A stretch of 64,000 bases of DNA from Ligula intestinalis (taxonomy: Eukaryota; Platyhelminthes; Cestoda; Diphyllobothriidea; Diphyllobothriidae). Shown one piece after another: positions 51,296 through 61,103 of this stretch. The notes below the pieces were generated by a model. The model did no database searches and was not told where the DNA came from. It saw only the letters and a program-made list of their open reading frames with translations. The position numbers and the translations under genes are program-made. The number at the start of each line of letters is the position of its first letter. Within the stretch, counting starts at the first letter, position 1. The stretch spans positions 16,876,849-16,940,848 of the forward strand of contig JAYGXS010000007.1 of NCBI GenBank assembly GCA_036362985.1. Direction: 5' to 3'.

Positions 51296-51543
51296 CTCTT
51301 TTTCTCTTTGTAAAGCCTGTTCGAGAATGCGATCTAGCTTCTTTATCCTTCGAAAGCTAGCTTCAATGGCTCTTTCTTCCGCGGAGAGGGCTTCGACCTC
51401 TTCCTTGATCACGTTAGCCTCTGTGCTGGATGTTTGTTCTCGTCGATATTGCTGTCGGAATTGAGCATCTTCTACGCAAGTAAAGTCGTCAAAAATGTCC
51501 GCTGGGATCGAGCGGTCAACCTCGTCTTTGAAATCTGTCATCC
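51296..51543 (-). CDS. Host exon, coiled-coil protein
   Basis: The acceptor (gtgtctttattag) is followed by GG ATG ACA..., and the donor is AAAGAG|GTGCGT. The exon is 248 nt, entered in phase 1 and left in phase 0. The reading is MTDFKDEVDRSIPADIFDDF, TCVEDAQFRQQYRREQTSST, EANVIKEEVEALSAEERAIE, ASFRRIKKLDRILEQALQRE, KE. The last 45 residues form a clear coiled coil (heptad-like A/L spacing, many E/K/R). 'IKKLDRIL..A..REKE' recalls the FSIP1 family of sperm-flagellum proteins, but this is only a resemblance. The next recognised minus-strand exon is the terminal one at 41,111-41,419. Confidence 0.65.
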
Positions 51544-51599
51544 CTAATAAAGACACAGCTGGAAGTGTAACAAGGTGAAAATGACGCCTCAAAATATTT

Positions 51600-52060
51600 A
51601 TACACTGTCTAGAAGCTTGATTGACAAATGTGCACTTTTTTCTCGACGTTACTAAACCTCAAGTTAATCTCTGAAGTATTGAAGTTTCGAGGAGAGCACA
51701 CACAGCTGTTTAAACAATATAAATGTGAGGGTTGGTGTTCCCGCCTGAGGAAGTGTCCTCTTAAACCATAGGAACCCCTACTATTTACTGAAAATTAGTA
51801 AGGAGAAATGTGCAAACGATGCGCGCGCAGGTTTAAAGCCGCAACTATGTGCCCAGGGTAACCAGATAGATTTGATAGAATTGCTCTCATACTCATTGAA
51901 ATATTCGTGAGGGTGGAAGTGATTTATTGGGGTACGGCTAGATAGCATGTAGTGGATACTGGCTACATACCAGAAAACCAACTTTGCCAGATGGGGTCGA
52001 AGTGCAGTCTTCCTGGTTCGACGCCAACTGTAGCACAAAAAAATTTGGCATAGTCCGAAA
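51600..52060. other. Gene-free stretch
   Basis: No feature recognised; presumably intron. Confidence 0.35.
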
Positions 52061-52066
52061 CTTGAT

Positions 52067-52285
52067 TTGACCCAATTGTGAAAAAACTCGAGGCGTTCGG
52101 CGGGATTTAAACCCGCGTATCAGAAAAGGCCTTACGGGAAGCCAACGCTCAAACCGCTAAGCTACATGGGGTGAGGCGGGCCGTTTGCAGCTTGGCGGTT
52201 ATAACGTTGTCTTCCGATAAAGGCCTTTTCTGATACGCGGGTTCAAATCCCGCCGAACGGCTCGAGTTTTTTCACAATTTGGTCA
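52067..52285. repeat. tRNA-like inverted repeat, family B, locus 2
   Basis: Left arm 52,067-52,171 (minus) and right arm 52,187-52,285 (plus) are near reverse complements with a loop of only 15 nt. In tRNA sense: GTAGCTTAGCGGTTTGAGCG (A box), AAGGCCTTTTCTGATACG, CGGGTTTAAATCCCG or CGGGTTCAAATCCCG (T arm, B box), then GCCGAACG, CTCGAG and T6 CACAATT. The T6 run after the 3' end could stop RNA polymerase III. The acceptor stem cannot pair, so these are not true tRNA genes. Confidence 0.85.
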
Positions 52286-52299
52286 ACGCAAATTGAGGA

Positions 52300-53420
52300 A
52301 ATCTGCCAAGCCTCCTAATAATAGTCCTAATAATAGTCTTAACCGTAAGTTAACGGGAGCTGACGTACTTCCTAAAGCCAAATGAAGAGAAGACCATTGA
52401 TTAAGAAACTTTGGGGTTATATCAAGTTTCGCCTATAGAAGAGGGTTGGCTATATTTAAATGTAACCAATTATTCTTGATTCTTGAAAACGCACTGATGA
52501 TTCCGAGGGACGAAAATGTTACATGCCGAACGTCTTTAACTTGAGTAACATTTCATACTTCAGGTAATTATCAGGTTTCGGCAATAATTTCGGAACGTTT
52601 CTGACGTTCTATACGCAGCTACCGTTGCTGTCTGAATTCCTTGTTTACTGCCCATTGCCTCAAGGTCATGCAAATTTGCAGGGATCACTTTCCGACTCGC
52701 CGATTTGCAGACTTTAGACCGACTTCCCATCGCACGTCCAGATCGTCGCGGCTGGTTAAGGCCACTTGAACAGGCCACTACTCGACCGACGCAGTATGGG
52801 CCTCTATTCTCGGCATCCCCCTCTCCCCTGGGTAATGCAACACACCAATTGGACACCACTTGAACTTGGTCCACAATCATGCAAATTCAGGTTCTACAGC
52901 TCTCTTTCTCTCTCACTCTCTCTCTCTCATTCGCCAGTAGTCACGTTCACTTGAGGCAGCAACTGAGAGTTCTGTGCGCAATAAATCCCTCCCACAAGCT
53001 CCTTCTGCCTACTCTTCCAACTTGGAATTTGGCTGGATGATTGGATTGCTCTGAGTACAAACACTGCTTAAACCCCTGCATGCCTTAGTGATATTTAAAG
53101 TTATCCAGGTATTTAAATGATCGAAAAATCAACCTAAGTCGGCATTGTGTTAGCAGCCTCGAACATGCGACGCACATCCGACACACAAAGCAACCATCGG
53201 ACGGTAGCATTTGCAACAGGCCCAAGACATTCGATGCTCTGAGGAGTACCCTCTTATGTTGTGTCCGAGGTGAAGGATAGAATCACCTGTAAAGGGAAAC
53301 TTTTTGATTTTGAAAAAGGCATTAAAGGGCTACTTCATCGAAAAATTTGCAAACTTCAAGTCTCGCGAGGACTGCTATGTTGAGAACTCAAAGTACCGGA
53401 CCGCTTGTGAAATAGCTCAA
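52300..53420. other. Gene-free stretch
   Basis: Contains a short TC-rich simple repeat (52,905-52,929). Nothing else recognised. Confidence 0.4.
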
Positions 53421-53434
53421 GAGACTGGTTTTCA

Positions 53435-53662
53435 GTGAACGAGAAGGGTATTTACTCTCGGTTATCTTCGGTGGTATTGTTGGTGATAAATCTAGATGAT
53501 ATATGCAGATTTCGGGAGCGGACAGAAAGAGCGAAAGAAAGTGAGGAATACGCTCTTATTTTGAATGAAATATTCCAACGGAAACTCGCCTATTCACGTG
53601 GCCATAAAACCAATCAAGAAAACTTGCAGGATAAATCCAGCAGTTTCCATGAGGCCCCATAA
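53435..53662 (+). other. Plus-strand open frame, possible exon
   Basis: After 'ggttttcag' the frame reads NEKGIYSRLSSVVLLVINLD, DICRFRERTERAKESEEYAL and ILNEIFQRKLAYSRGHKTNQ, ending HEAP and TAA. The middle is charged and helical. It overlaps the minus-strand exon candidate at 53,600-53,776, and only one of the two can easily be real. Confidence 0.25.
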
Positions 53663-53776
53663 AGAAACCAGAAAATTTGTGGAATTGGTGCACTTTTCCT
53701 GTAGTCTCTTTAAAATATCCGCCACTAGACGGATGGCTTTAGCCTTCGAAAAAACGACATCCGAACGGCATAAAAT
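53600..53776 (-). CDS. Possible host exon, unknown protein
   Basis: A good acceptor (gtagtttgccttcag) opens ILCRSDVVFSKAKAIRLVAD, ILKRLQEKCTNSTNFLVSLW, GLMETAGFILQ in phase 0. A weak donor (CTGCAA|GTTTTC) or an in-frame TGA at 53,594 ends it. Helix-like with no stops for 60 codons. It may belong to the same minus-strand gene as the 51,296-51,543 exon; the phases at the junction cannot be checked with the ambiguous donor. Confidence 0.35.
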
Positions 53777-53892
53777 CTGAAGGCAAACTACCATTCTTTA
53801 AGGGATGCCTTTTCAAACAAAGAACACGAAACTGCAAAACAAACGAAAACCAATTTAAATCCTTTAAAAAAAGTAGGCATAAAAAAGACAAA

Positions 53893-54177
53893 CTAGTCAG
53901 TATCAATTTGTTTTATTGGACTCAGGTCGCATATGCTTGAATATAACATTTTCATTAAAAGAAAGCGTAGATCACTAAAGTTATGCAGATTCTCCGAAGC
54001 TGTCTTTGCATCTGGTTTGTTAAAGTCCAGTGGGGATAGCTCTAATTGTTGTGTTTTGGAAAGTTTGCCTTTCCAATTTTCTCCTTTGAAATCTGTGAGC
54101 TCAGTAGCGCAGTTCTCCATAATATATTTATCATATAAAACAACTCGGAGGGTGAAGCCGTTGAGCCACTTGTACAT
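53893..54177 (-). other. Small open frame, hypothetical protein
   Basis: 94 codons: MYKWLNGFTLRVVLYDKYIM, ENCATELTDFKGENWKGKLS, KTQQLELSPLDFNKPDAKTA, then SENLHNFSDLRFLLMKMLYS and a terminal DTD, TAG. A TGA stands directly before the ATG in the same frame. A strong acceptor (tttattttaatttcag) lies 20 nt upstream, which would place this ATG at the start of an exon with a short leader. No family recognised. Confidence 0.33.
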
Positions 54178-54735
54178 TCACCTCCCATCGAAACTGAAAT
54201 TAAAATAAACGCACCACTTACCACTTTTGAGTATTATTACTAATACCAATAACTATAAGAGACATATTGCACCGGGCAAAGCGCTGAAAATCATTGGTTT
54301 GAAACGACGAACTTCGAATCTTTATCTGCATCGAGGATAGAGTCTATCCGGAATTCCCACACTAAATTATTTGCAACTGGTAAAAAATCCAGTCAGACAC
54401 TTTCTCTCTAGACTGCAGTTTTTACTTATATTTTTAGTTATCCGAAACCGCATCATTTAGCCAGACAAGGTAGCCCTCCTTGATGATGCGTTCCAAAAGT
54501 AATCATTAGACGACGGCATTAGTCATAGCATTATTGAGTTAGGAAATAAATGAATTCAAAAGCTGCTATGATAGACATGCATTTACATACCATACGCGTT
54601 TTACTCTTGCTGGACATGTACAAATTCCCAACGTTCAAATTTCCGACCACTAAAAAAGGTGGCAAATATCTTTGAATTTCGCGAATAAGATATTGTGCTT
54701 GCGTCCCATTTTTCATGTTTTTACCTGTTTCTTCG

Positions 54736-55015
54736 ACTATTCAAAAATCGCTGTAACCGCAATGGCCCTTGGAATCTGGTTGATCTGTAAATAGTATAAA
54801 TGCTAGAATACTCTAATCCTCCTTTGGATGGAATTCTTACTAACCTGAACGGGATGCAACGGTCTTTTGACGAAAATTATTTGCAAATAGCAATATATTT
54901 CCGAACGACTGCCGGTGATTTTTATTGCTCTGTTGATGGTTTGGTACAATTTTCGAGCGTGCATACGTGAACGTTGCTGCGGGATACACGTAAAGGTCAT
55001 AATAAATGCCAATAG
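54736..55015 (-). CDS. Two host exons with a 60-nt intron, unknown protein
   Basis: Minus strand: acceptor tttcttccgttttctag, exon 55,015-54,845 of exactly 171 nt (LLAFIMTFTCIPQQRSRMHA, RKLYQTINRAIKITGSRSEI, YCYLQIIFVKRPLHPVQ), ideal donor TTCAG|GTTAGTAAG, intron 54,844-54,785 (60 nt), acceptor actatttacag. The second exon from 54,784 continues INQIPRAIAVTAIFE and TAG. Phases are 0 throughout. Another frame is also open across the same exons, so the protein reading is less sure than the splice signals. No family recognised. Confidence 0.42.
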
Positions 55016-55289
55016 CTAGAAAACGGAAGAAACATTATTTGGGCAAACCATTTACTGGCTAATTCTTAAGTTCCATTTTCTGTAAGGGTTTGGTAATTAT
55101 TACCCAAATAGTCTCAAAGAATAACTGCAAACGCATCTATTTTAAAGGATTGATTACTTTTGACAAATTCTTATTTGAGGTTTTTGTTCGTTTTTATCTG
55201 ATGCCTACAAAGGATGCAAATTTTTCCAGCAAGAAGATTATTTACCAAAGTACTTTGAAGCCTAGAAAAGGAGGTCTAACATCAGGCCA

Positions 55290-55595
55290 TTATCAGGCCC
55301 GCATCTGACGCTGACGCTGACATGGCAATTAGTGAGTCAGGCGCGAAGTGTCAAGCCAATACCGCATTAATTAAGACCAAAGTGGTGGCTACAGAAGTGA
55401 ACAATTATCACACCCACCCGGATGACCCCTTTAAACTATAAATACCGTGCAGCCTGTGCATGTATCCACCTCATCTGCGCATGACCATACCTATGTTATT
55501 ATCACCTATGATTAAGGATTCCCGATGGAATCCGAAACGTCAAGCAAATAAAACTCTTGTTCCAGTGATCGCATCTTCGGCTTCTGAGTTCTAAC
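55290..55595 (+). repeat. Solo PLE family I terminal repeat
   Basis: The best-preserved family I terminus: 'cgcgaagtgtcaagcc', 'ggctacagaagtgaac', 'actataaataccgtgc', hammerhead-like segment 55,503-55,544 (ATGATTA, A, GGATTCC, CGAT, GGAATCC, GAAACGTC), 'aaataaaactcttgttcc'. No PLE protein sequence is attached on either side. Confidence 0.85.
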
Positions 55596-55599
55596 ATCG

Positions 55600-56370
55600 T
55601 AAGAAAGATGTGATTTTACAGAGGACATCTTAATTCATAACAGTCATGGACTCTTAATTTTAGTTAATATTTTAAAATAACACAGATTTCTATTGCTGAC
55701 AGAATTAAATGAAAGAACTTGGGCTAAACCCTGCGTGCTTGCGTATGTAAGTGTAGTAAAGCCAAATTTCCAGAAGGCATTTCCTTTGATCTACCCTGCA
55801 AAAATACCGCAATCTACTCCATAAATAAATAGCAGCTGCATATATCAAACTTGACTGCAATTTTTGGCGGTGATAAATTATGCATGTTTTGACACTTCAG
55901 GGGGATTTTGACTTACAACAATTTTAAGCAAATTGTTACCGTATTTCGACATTATCGTATAAGGTCGCGAGATTAAAAAGGACTCAGACACGCCGAGCCT
56001 TTACAGCATCTTGCGTTAAAAACTATTGCTTTCTACGTATAAATACAGCCAAAAATCTAACCGAAGTCATTTTACATGCACAAGTAGCTTTTCATCGGTT
56101 TTTTAAAACCCACACCAGTAAACTGCGGTTGATAGAAAATGAATTTTGAAAGTCCACATTCGTTCGTATGACAGTGGTTATACGAAATTTCAGGAGCGTT
56201 TGCACAAGTTATCTATTGCTATACATTCTTTACTGAGGATTTAGGTTGTTATGAAGTACAGAGTATGGAAAATGTCCTCTCGCTGCATATTGGAGAGATC
56301 AATATTTCTCGTAGTCGAAATATCTTGATAAGTTTCAGTGATTTTAAGACTCAAAAATATGCTTAAGCAT
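55600..56370. other. Gene-free stretch
   Basis: AT-rich, no feature recognised; probably intron of the minus-strand gene at 57 kb or intergenic. Confidence 0.35.
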
Positions 56371-56375
56371 TATGG

Positions 56376-56840
56376 CTAAAAGCCCTGCCAGCACAATCCC
56401 CGGATTCCCACGTGTGCGCGCCGGGGAGGGGATCCGAGGGAATACGGTGGAATCCAAGGATGAAGAATGTTGATTAACAAATTATATTGACAGTATCCAT
56501 GTTTTAAAATCTACTTACTTATCAATAAATTATTAATTACGTTGTCCTTTAACAAAATAGTCAATTTGGGGCCTTAAAAATGTGAAAAGGAGGCTATCTC
56601 GCCGCGAAAACCTCTTCCTGGCGGTACATCCTCTCCTTCTCATTTTAGACCCCAAATTGATTGTTTTTTGAAAGGACAACGTGATCAATAATTTATTGAT
56701 AACTAAGTAGATTTTGAAACATGCATACTGTCAGTATAATTTGTTAATCAAAATTCTTTATCCATGAATTCCACCGTATTCTCCCGGATTTCCCCCGCCG
56801 CGTGCACTTGGGAACCTGGGTATTGCGCTAGCAGGAGCTG
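56376..56840. mobile_element. Foldback / MITE-like element, near-perfect palindrome
   Basis: The two halves are reverse complements almost to the centre (near 56,608). Left 'aatacggtggaatcca', 'gattaacaaattata.tgaca', 'caataaattattaa', 'acgttgtccttt' and 'caatttgggg' each occur inverted in the right half. Outer ends are CCTGCCAGC and GCTAGCAGG. TATGG occurs just outside both ends and might be a target-site duplication, but terminal bases do not match exactly. No coding capacity. A non-autonomous DNA transposon is the likeliest explanation. Confidence 0.8.
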
Positions 56841-57068
56841 TATGGTTGCAAATAAAAGGATCGTATAGCTTTTATTAAACAGGCGAACATAAAGTCTAAA
56901 TCAACCAATATTTCAGCATTCGCAGTCATAGTATTTTAAGAAAGAATATGTTTCCTATGCAAAACCAAAAAACTTTCCGTCCGCGCCTTGAAGTTTTTGC
57001 TTGAATTTCAATATGGGATTACATTAGCAACAAAATGTGGTCAAGTATAGTTGAAAAGATGAAAAATG

Positions 57069-57424
57069 TTACCGATTTTTGTAACCTAAACCCTCATAAT
57101 AGCATCCACCAGGGAACTTAATCCCGCATTCACCCGTCGTTTGTTCGTCAATCCAACCGCCCTCATAAATGAGCTTAGAAATTGTGTTGGCAGCTATCTC
57201 AGCAACTTTCTCATTATTGGATTCTTTGTCAGTAGTCTCAGTACTGCATTCCCTCTCAAGCAATTTTTTCCTGTTCAATATCAAACATAAAGAGGTAGTC
57301 GAATATACCTCTCAAAGCCATGCCTACGAATTCCAGACCTGACCAAAGTATACTCGTCCTCGTATATATCTCCATTAGCAAATACGAAACAGCCTTTCCG
57401 AAATTCCGATTGCTGTGAAGTCAC
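57069..57424 (-). CDS. MORN-like protein, two exons with a 38-nt intron
   Basis: Minus strand: exon 57,424-57,309 (after cttttaaag) reads VTSQQSEFRKGCFVFANGDI, YEDEYTLVRSGIRRHGFE, ending in AG| before donor GTATATTC (phase 2). The intron is 57,308-57,271. Exon 57,270-57,069 (after ttgatattgaacag) resumes with G, restoring Arg, then KKLLERECSTETTDKESNNE, KVAEIAANTISKLIYEGGWI, DEQTTGECGIKFPGGCYYEG and LGYKNR, TAA. 'FANGDIYEDEY....RHGF' and 'IYEGGWID....G..FPGGCYYEG' fit the MORN repeat (Y-x-G-x-W ... G), found in radial-spoke and membrane-associated proteins. Earlier exons would lie beyond the LINE upstream; it may also continue through a donor near AATCG|GTAACA. Confidence 0.62.
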
Positions 57425-57492
57425 CTTTAAAAGACAAAAAACTGAAAATTAACCAACACATCTTTCTGTAACTTGGAGGCAGCGTAATTTAG

Positions 57493-58425
57493 ATGCGGGC
57501 AGACCTGATGCCTGAGGAGAGATTAAAACAGCATAAGGCGGTCAAAGTGGTGAAACAACGTCGTACTCCGGGGGAAAATAATCTCCGCATAATAAATTAT
57601 CGGGTTGTACAGAAGAGGAGACCCCTGTTCAAACCACTGCTGCCAATGACTCAGGAAACACTGCTAGCACTCTAGGCATGTTGTTGATAAGTGCACAAGC
57701 TCTGCTTAACAAACTGGCTGAACAACATGCATGTATCGCGCGGAAGCGCCCTGCGATTGTTGCGGTGATAGACACCTGGCTTTTTGAATCAGTAAAGGAA
57801 AGTGAGATTCATATGCCTGGTTACCGTGTCTTCCGTTGCGACCGTACTGATAGGATCCATGGGGGTATCCTGGTACAGCAGTCGCCGGCTATTAAGCCCA
57901 CGGATAATAAGCCCGCCGCTTATTAAACCCAATTGGGTCTGGGCCCAAGGTGGACTTAAAAGCCGGCGACTACTGTATATACTACTGACGGCCTACTTGT
58001 TCCAGTTTTAGAGCACACGCACAGAAGATAGTCTTGTGGAAAAAATCTGGTTGTCGGTCAAAGGAACTACTGGTGCAAATGCAACCATGGTTGTAATATA
58101 TCGAAGTCCTCAAATTAACGGCATCAGTTGGTTGAATACAGTCAAGCCATATGCTAGAAGCGCACGAGTCTGCATAGTTGGTGACTTGAACTGCCCACAT
58201 ATCAACTGGTCTCATCTAATTCTCAAACGCCCGGCCTCCATTACGGAGGCCGCCACAAAAAAATCTGATGTAAGACTCTCTGCACCCCTCAGCACCAGTG
58301 ATCAAGCTAATGTCTTAGCAGCACTCCACGTAACCGGATCGTCGTTAATGCGTAGATGCTACAAGCCGGCATCTTGGAAAGCTGATTATGACGAAATGAG
58401 GCAGAGCGCTATGAACCTATCCTAA
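57493..58425 (+). pseudogene. LINE pre-domain and APE-type endonuclease
   Basis: RADLMPEERLKQHKAVKVVK opens the pre-domain, ending LLPMTQETLLAL and TAG. Then SAQALLNKLAEQHACIARKR, PAIVAVIDTWLFESVKESEI, HMPGYRVFRCDRTD match the N-terminal half of LINE endonucleases (N...L.NK...L, P.I..I.ETWL...V.D.E, PGY..FR.DR). After the MITE, KIWLSVKGTTGANATMVVIY and VGDLNCPHINW give the GDFN-type metal-binding motif. Asp in WL-segment and GDLN are kept. The domain would nick the target site. Confidence 0.8.
57876..57975. mobile_element. 100-bp MITE with TA duplication (Tc1/mariner- or pogo-like)
   Basis: Termini CAGCAGTCGCCGGC...GCCGGCGACTACTG are inverted repeats of about 26 nt (left CAGCAGTCGCCGGCTATTAA; right reverse complement CAGTAGTCGCCGGCTTTTAA) and the element is flanked by TA on both sides (57,874-57,875; 57,976-57,977). 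TA duplications and CAG.AG ends are typical of Tc1/mariner-superfamily non-autonomous elements. It introduces a stop in the LINE endonuclease. Removing it plus one TA (102 nt, a multiple of three) would restore the open frame from GGILV into YILLTAYLF. Confidence 0.85.
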
Positions 58426-58439
58426 AAACCGAGTAACTC

Positions 58440-59665
58440 TGCCAATGAAGAATAACGTTGGAACTTGATCCGTGGAAATATTGAGCGGCTCTGTACCGAC
58501 TTTGTCCCCTTGAAGCTCTGTGGATGGGCAGCATGCCGCTCCCCATGGATTAATGTCGAGACAAAACGTAAATCGAATGCAAGAAAACGAGCCTACAAGG
58601 CCTTCATGATCTTGAGAACAGCCGAAGAGAAAGCGACATACAAAGCAATCAAAGATGAATGCAAGCGTATAATGAAGTCGAACAAAGTGGCACATGAAGA
58701 AAATCTAGCACAGAAAGTTGACACCCCAAAAAATTGATTTTATTATTTCGTGAAAACAAATGTCGTTAAACCCCGGGCATTCAAGGTCTCCAAAATACAG
58801 CTGTTGTGCTCCAAATAGATGAAATATGTATGGCTAGACTCCTACTTGAACCATACTCTACCATCTACATAGCACCAAAACCCGACAGTGAAGACATCGA
58901 CATCCCTGACTGAATTGAAAGCGGCATAATAATTTTCATTGAATCTGAATCCGAGGGTTGTTCGCGAGCTTGCTTATATAATCGCACCGAGCATTGAAGA
59001 ACGGTTTCTTTGTACGCTAGCCACTGCCACTGTACCAGATGACTGGAAGCAGAGTCTGATAATTTTGAGGTACAAAGGTGGTGACCATTTTCTACCCCAG
59101 TACTATCGACCAGTCAGCCTGCCTTCGGTGTTTGTGAAAGTGCTGAAAAATTGCATCTGCCGCGAAATCGATGCCCACATTGGGACAGCCACACTCCTGC
59201 CAATAGAACAACACGGATTTGCCAAAGGCTAATCGTGCACCACTAACCTCATGGTGGCACGTGAAGCTGGATGCAAAGCGAAATAAAAACGACTACCGGT
59301 ACATACGGCCTAAATCGAACTCAGCAAGGCATTTGGCAAAGTTGATTACGTGCTCCGATTGACGAAGCTCAGTAATACGCCCGTCAAAAGAGCTGTAGTC
59401 AAATTGATAAAAGGGTACGCGTTTGGCAGAAAATTCCGAGTAAGGCTCAGCGAAAGGGCACTCCTCTGCGTTTAAGGCTCGTAGTGGCGTACTACAAGGG
59501 TTGGTACTGGGTTCCAGACAATTTTTCACATACGTTGCGCATATACCATCAAGACTTTCATCCCCATGCCTTCTGTTTGCGGACGACCTCAAGGTATGGC
59601 ATGTTATACGCAGCCTCAAAGACACAATGACTTTCCAACATGATCTTAACTTGATCCACGAATAG
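58440..59665 (+). pseudogene. LINE reverse transcriptase
   Basis: CGWAACRSPWINVETKRKSN, ARKRAYKAFMI and KAIKDECKRIMKSNKVAHEE form the basic linker after the endonuclease. RT motifs follow: TVPDDWKQSLIILRYKGGDH, YYRPVSLPSVFVKVLKNCIC (motif 1), LLPIEQHGFAKG (motif 2), IELSKAFGKVDYVL (palm A; catalytic Asp replaced by Glu), and LLFADDLKVWHV near 59,570 (catalytic FADD intact). Stops follow FAKG at 59,230 and elsewhere. Confidence 0.82.
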
Positions 59666-59689
59666 TCATTGTAAATCAAGGTACGGTCA

Positions 59690-60404
59690 ACATGAATGAA
59701 TCACACTTACGAATAATTGGGAGAAATCGGGACCACCTACCCTATACAATGGGCAACATGACATTGGCCGCTGTTAGGAATTCTCGCGACTTGGGCGTTA
59801 TCATTCAAGACGACCTCAAAACACAGAATAATCAACTTTGGCAAGACGCAAGGGCCTAGCACTACTTTGGATGTTCAAAAGAGCATTCACGTCCTTGTCC
59901 ATGCAGATATTTCGTAAGCATATGGCCACGTTCATCCACTTAACCATTGCATATGGATCGTCCGCTTGGTTCCCGCGTACGAAGGGCGAGATGACCGATA
60001 TCGAATATGTGCAATCGCTGGGGTCAAGGATGGTGTCCGAAGTGAGAAGACTGACGTATCTGGAGCTCTATAAAGCTCTGAACCTGTTTATCCTCAAAGT
60101 TCAATGCTCCAGAGGCGACTAAATCATGATGTACAAAGTGATCGTTTGCGGTGACATCCCGGAGACAGCACATTATTTCCAACTGGCCGTTGATATGCTT
60201 ACGCGCGGACATTGTTTCAAACTGGTTTTAAAACGGACAGGTGGCCTCCCGCATATCTATCGACTATCAAGGTGCGCCGTGAATACATGGAACAATCTTC
60301 TCTCCGATGTTGATTCTGCCGACACAGTTGCCGGGTTCAAGAAGAAATACGATGTCTTGTTTGAACCATTACCTATACCGTTCATGCGAGTGTCTCTGCC
60401 TTAG
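59690..60404 (+). pseudogene. LINE post-RT C-terminal region
   Basis: RNSRDLGVIIQDDLK (RT thumb) is followed by MARRKGLALLWMFKRAFTSL, SMQIFRKHMATFIHLTIAYG, SSAWFPRTKGEMTDIEYVQS and LTYLELYKALNLF. After a stop near 60,120, MYKVIVCGDIPETAHYFQLA, RGHCFKLVLKRTGG and CAVNTWNNLLSDVDSADTVA, GFKKKYD close the typical CR1-like ending (N.WN.L...V......FK...D). Confidence 0.82.
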
Positions 60405-60519
60405 CCGGGGGGATAGGTCTAACATGAAAACTACCATCTGTCCGGTGGCTGCAAAGAAGGGGTTTCCACGGATTCGTTCCCTAACATCTATTGATGAAAC
60501 ATGAAACGTGTTGTTTGGA

Positions 60520-61090
60520 TAAGCTTACACACGAACCAGTTTCGTGAGCGAATGTTTATTAGAGCATTTGCACAACCATTTAATGCAGCAAGACATCTCA
60601 AAAATCGCTTACTGATAACAAAAGTTATCCGGATATGTGATATCGATGTAAATTAAGGTTTCCAATTGTTCGAAAATTCGAAAAGGTCTATAATTTGGAT
60701 CCTTAATGACATAAGTTGCGTAGTTTATAAGCAATTCCGAAATGCAAGGATGGTATTAATTAAAAACGTTTTTGTGAACTCGGTAAAAAGCGATTATTTC
60801 GAATCCACAGTAAACTTGACAACACAGAAAATATAGTGCCTCATAACATTACACAGATGACCTTGAAATCAAAGTTGCGCTTTTTTAGTAACACTTACCA
60901 ACTATTTTTTACGCAAATTAACAAATTCCTGGGTAGAATGCACACAATTAATGCAATTCTATATATGTGAATTTGGTATATCGCGTCTCAAAATGATCAT
61001 TTTCCTTCGCGCAATGAATGTATAATTTTATTTCAGTCTGGTTTGTAAAATTTGTGACAATAATTCTGAAACAGTTTTCCTAAAATAGCC
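60520..61090. other. Gene-free stretch
   Basis: AT-rich, no feature recognised. Confidence 0.35.
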
Positions 61091-61103
61091 CGCGAAGGCT
61101 GTT

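Larger units (their letters stand above)
57485..60420 (+). mobile_element. CR1/jockey-like LINE, nearly full length, decayed
   Basis: About 2.9 kb: pre-endonuclease peptide, APE-type endonuclease, RT and post-RT region in one orientation, interrupted by stops, frameshifts and a MITE. It begins about 60 bp upstream, in transcription sense of the minus-strand gene, of a host exon acceptor and so sits in an intron in antisense orientation. No poly-A or microsatellite 3' tail is obvious after 60,410. Confidence 0.82.

Noticed and set aside
52067..52285. Two functional tRNA genes in opposite orientation
   Set aside because: A and B boxes are good, but the 5' and 3' ends do not form an acceptor stem and no proper anticodon arm can be drawn.
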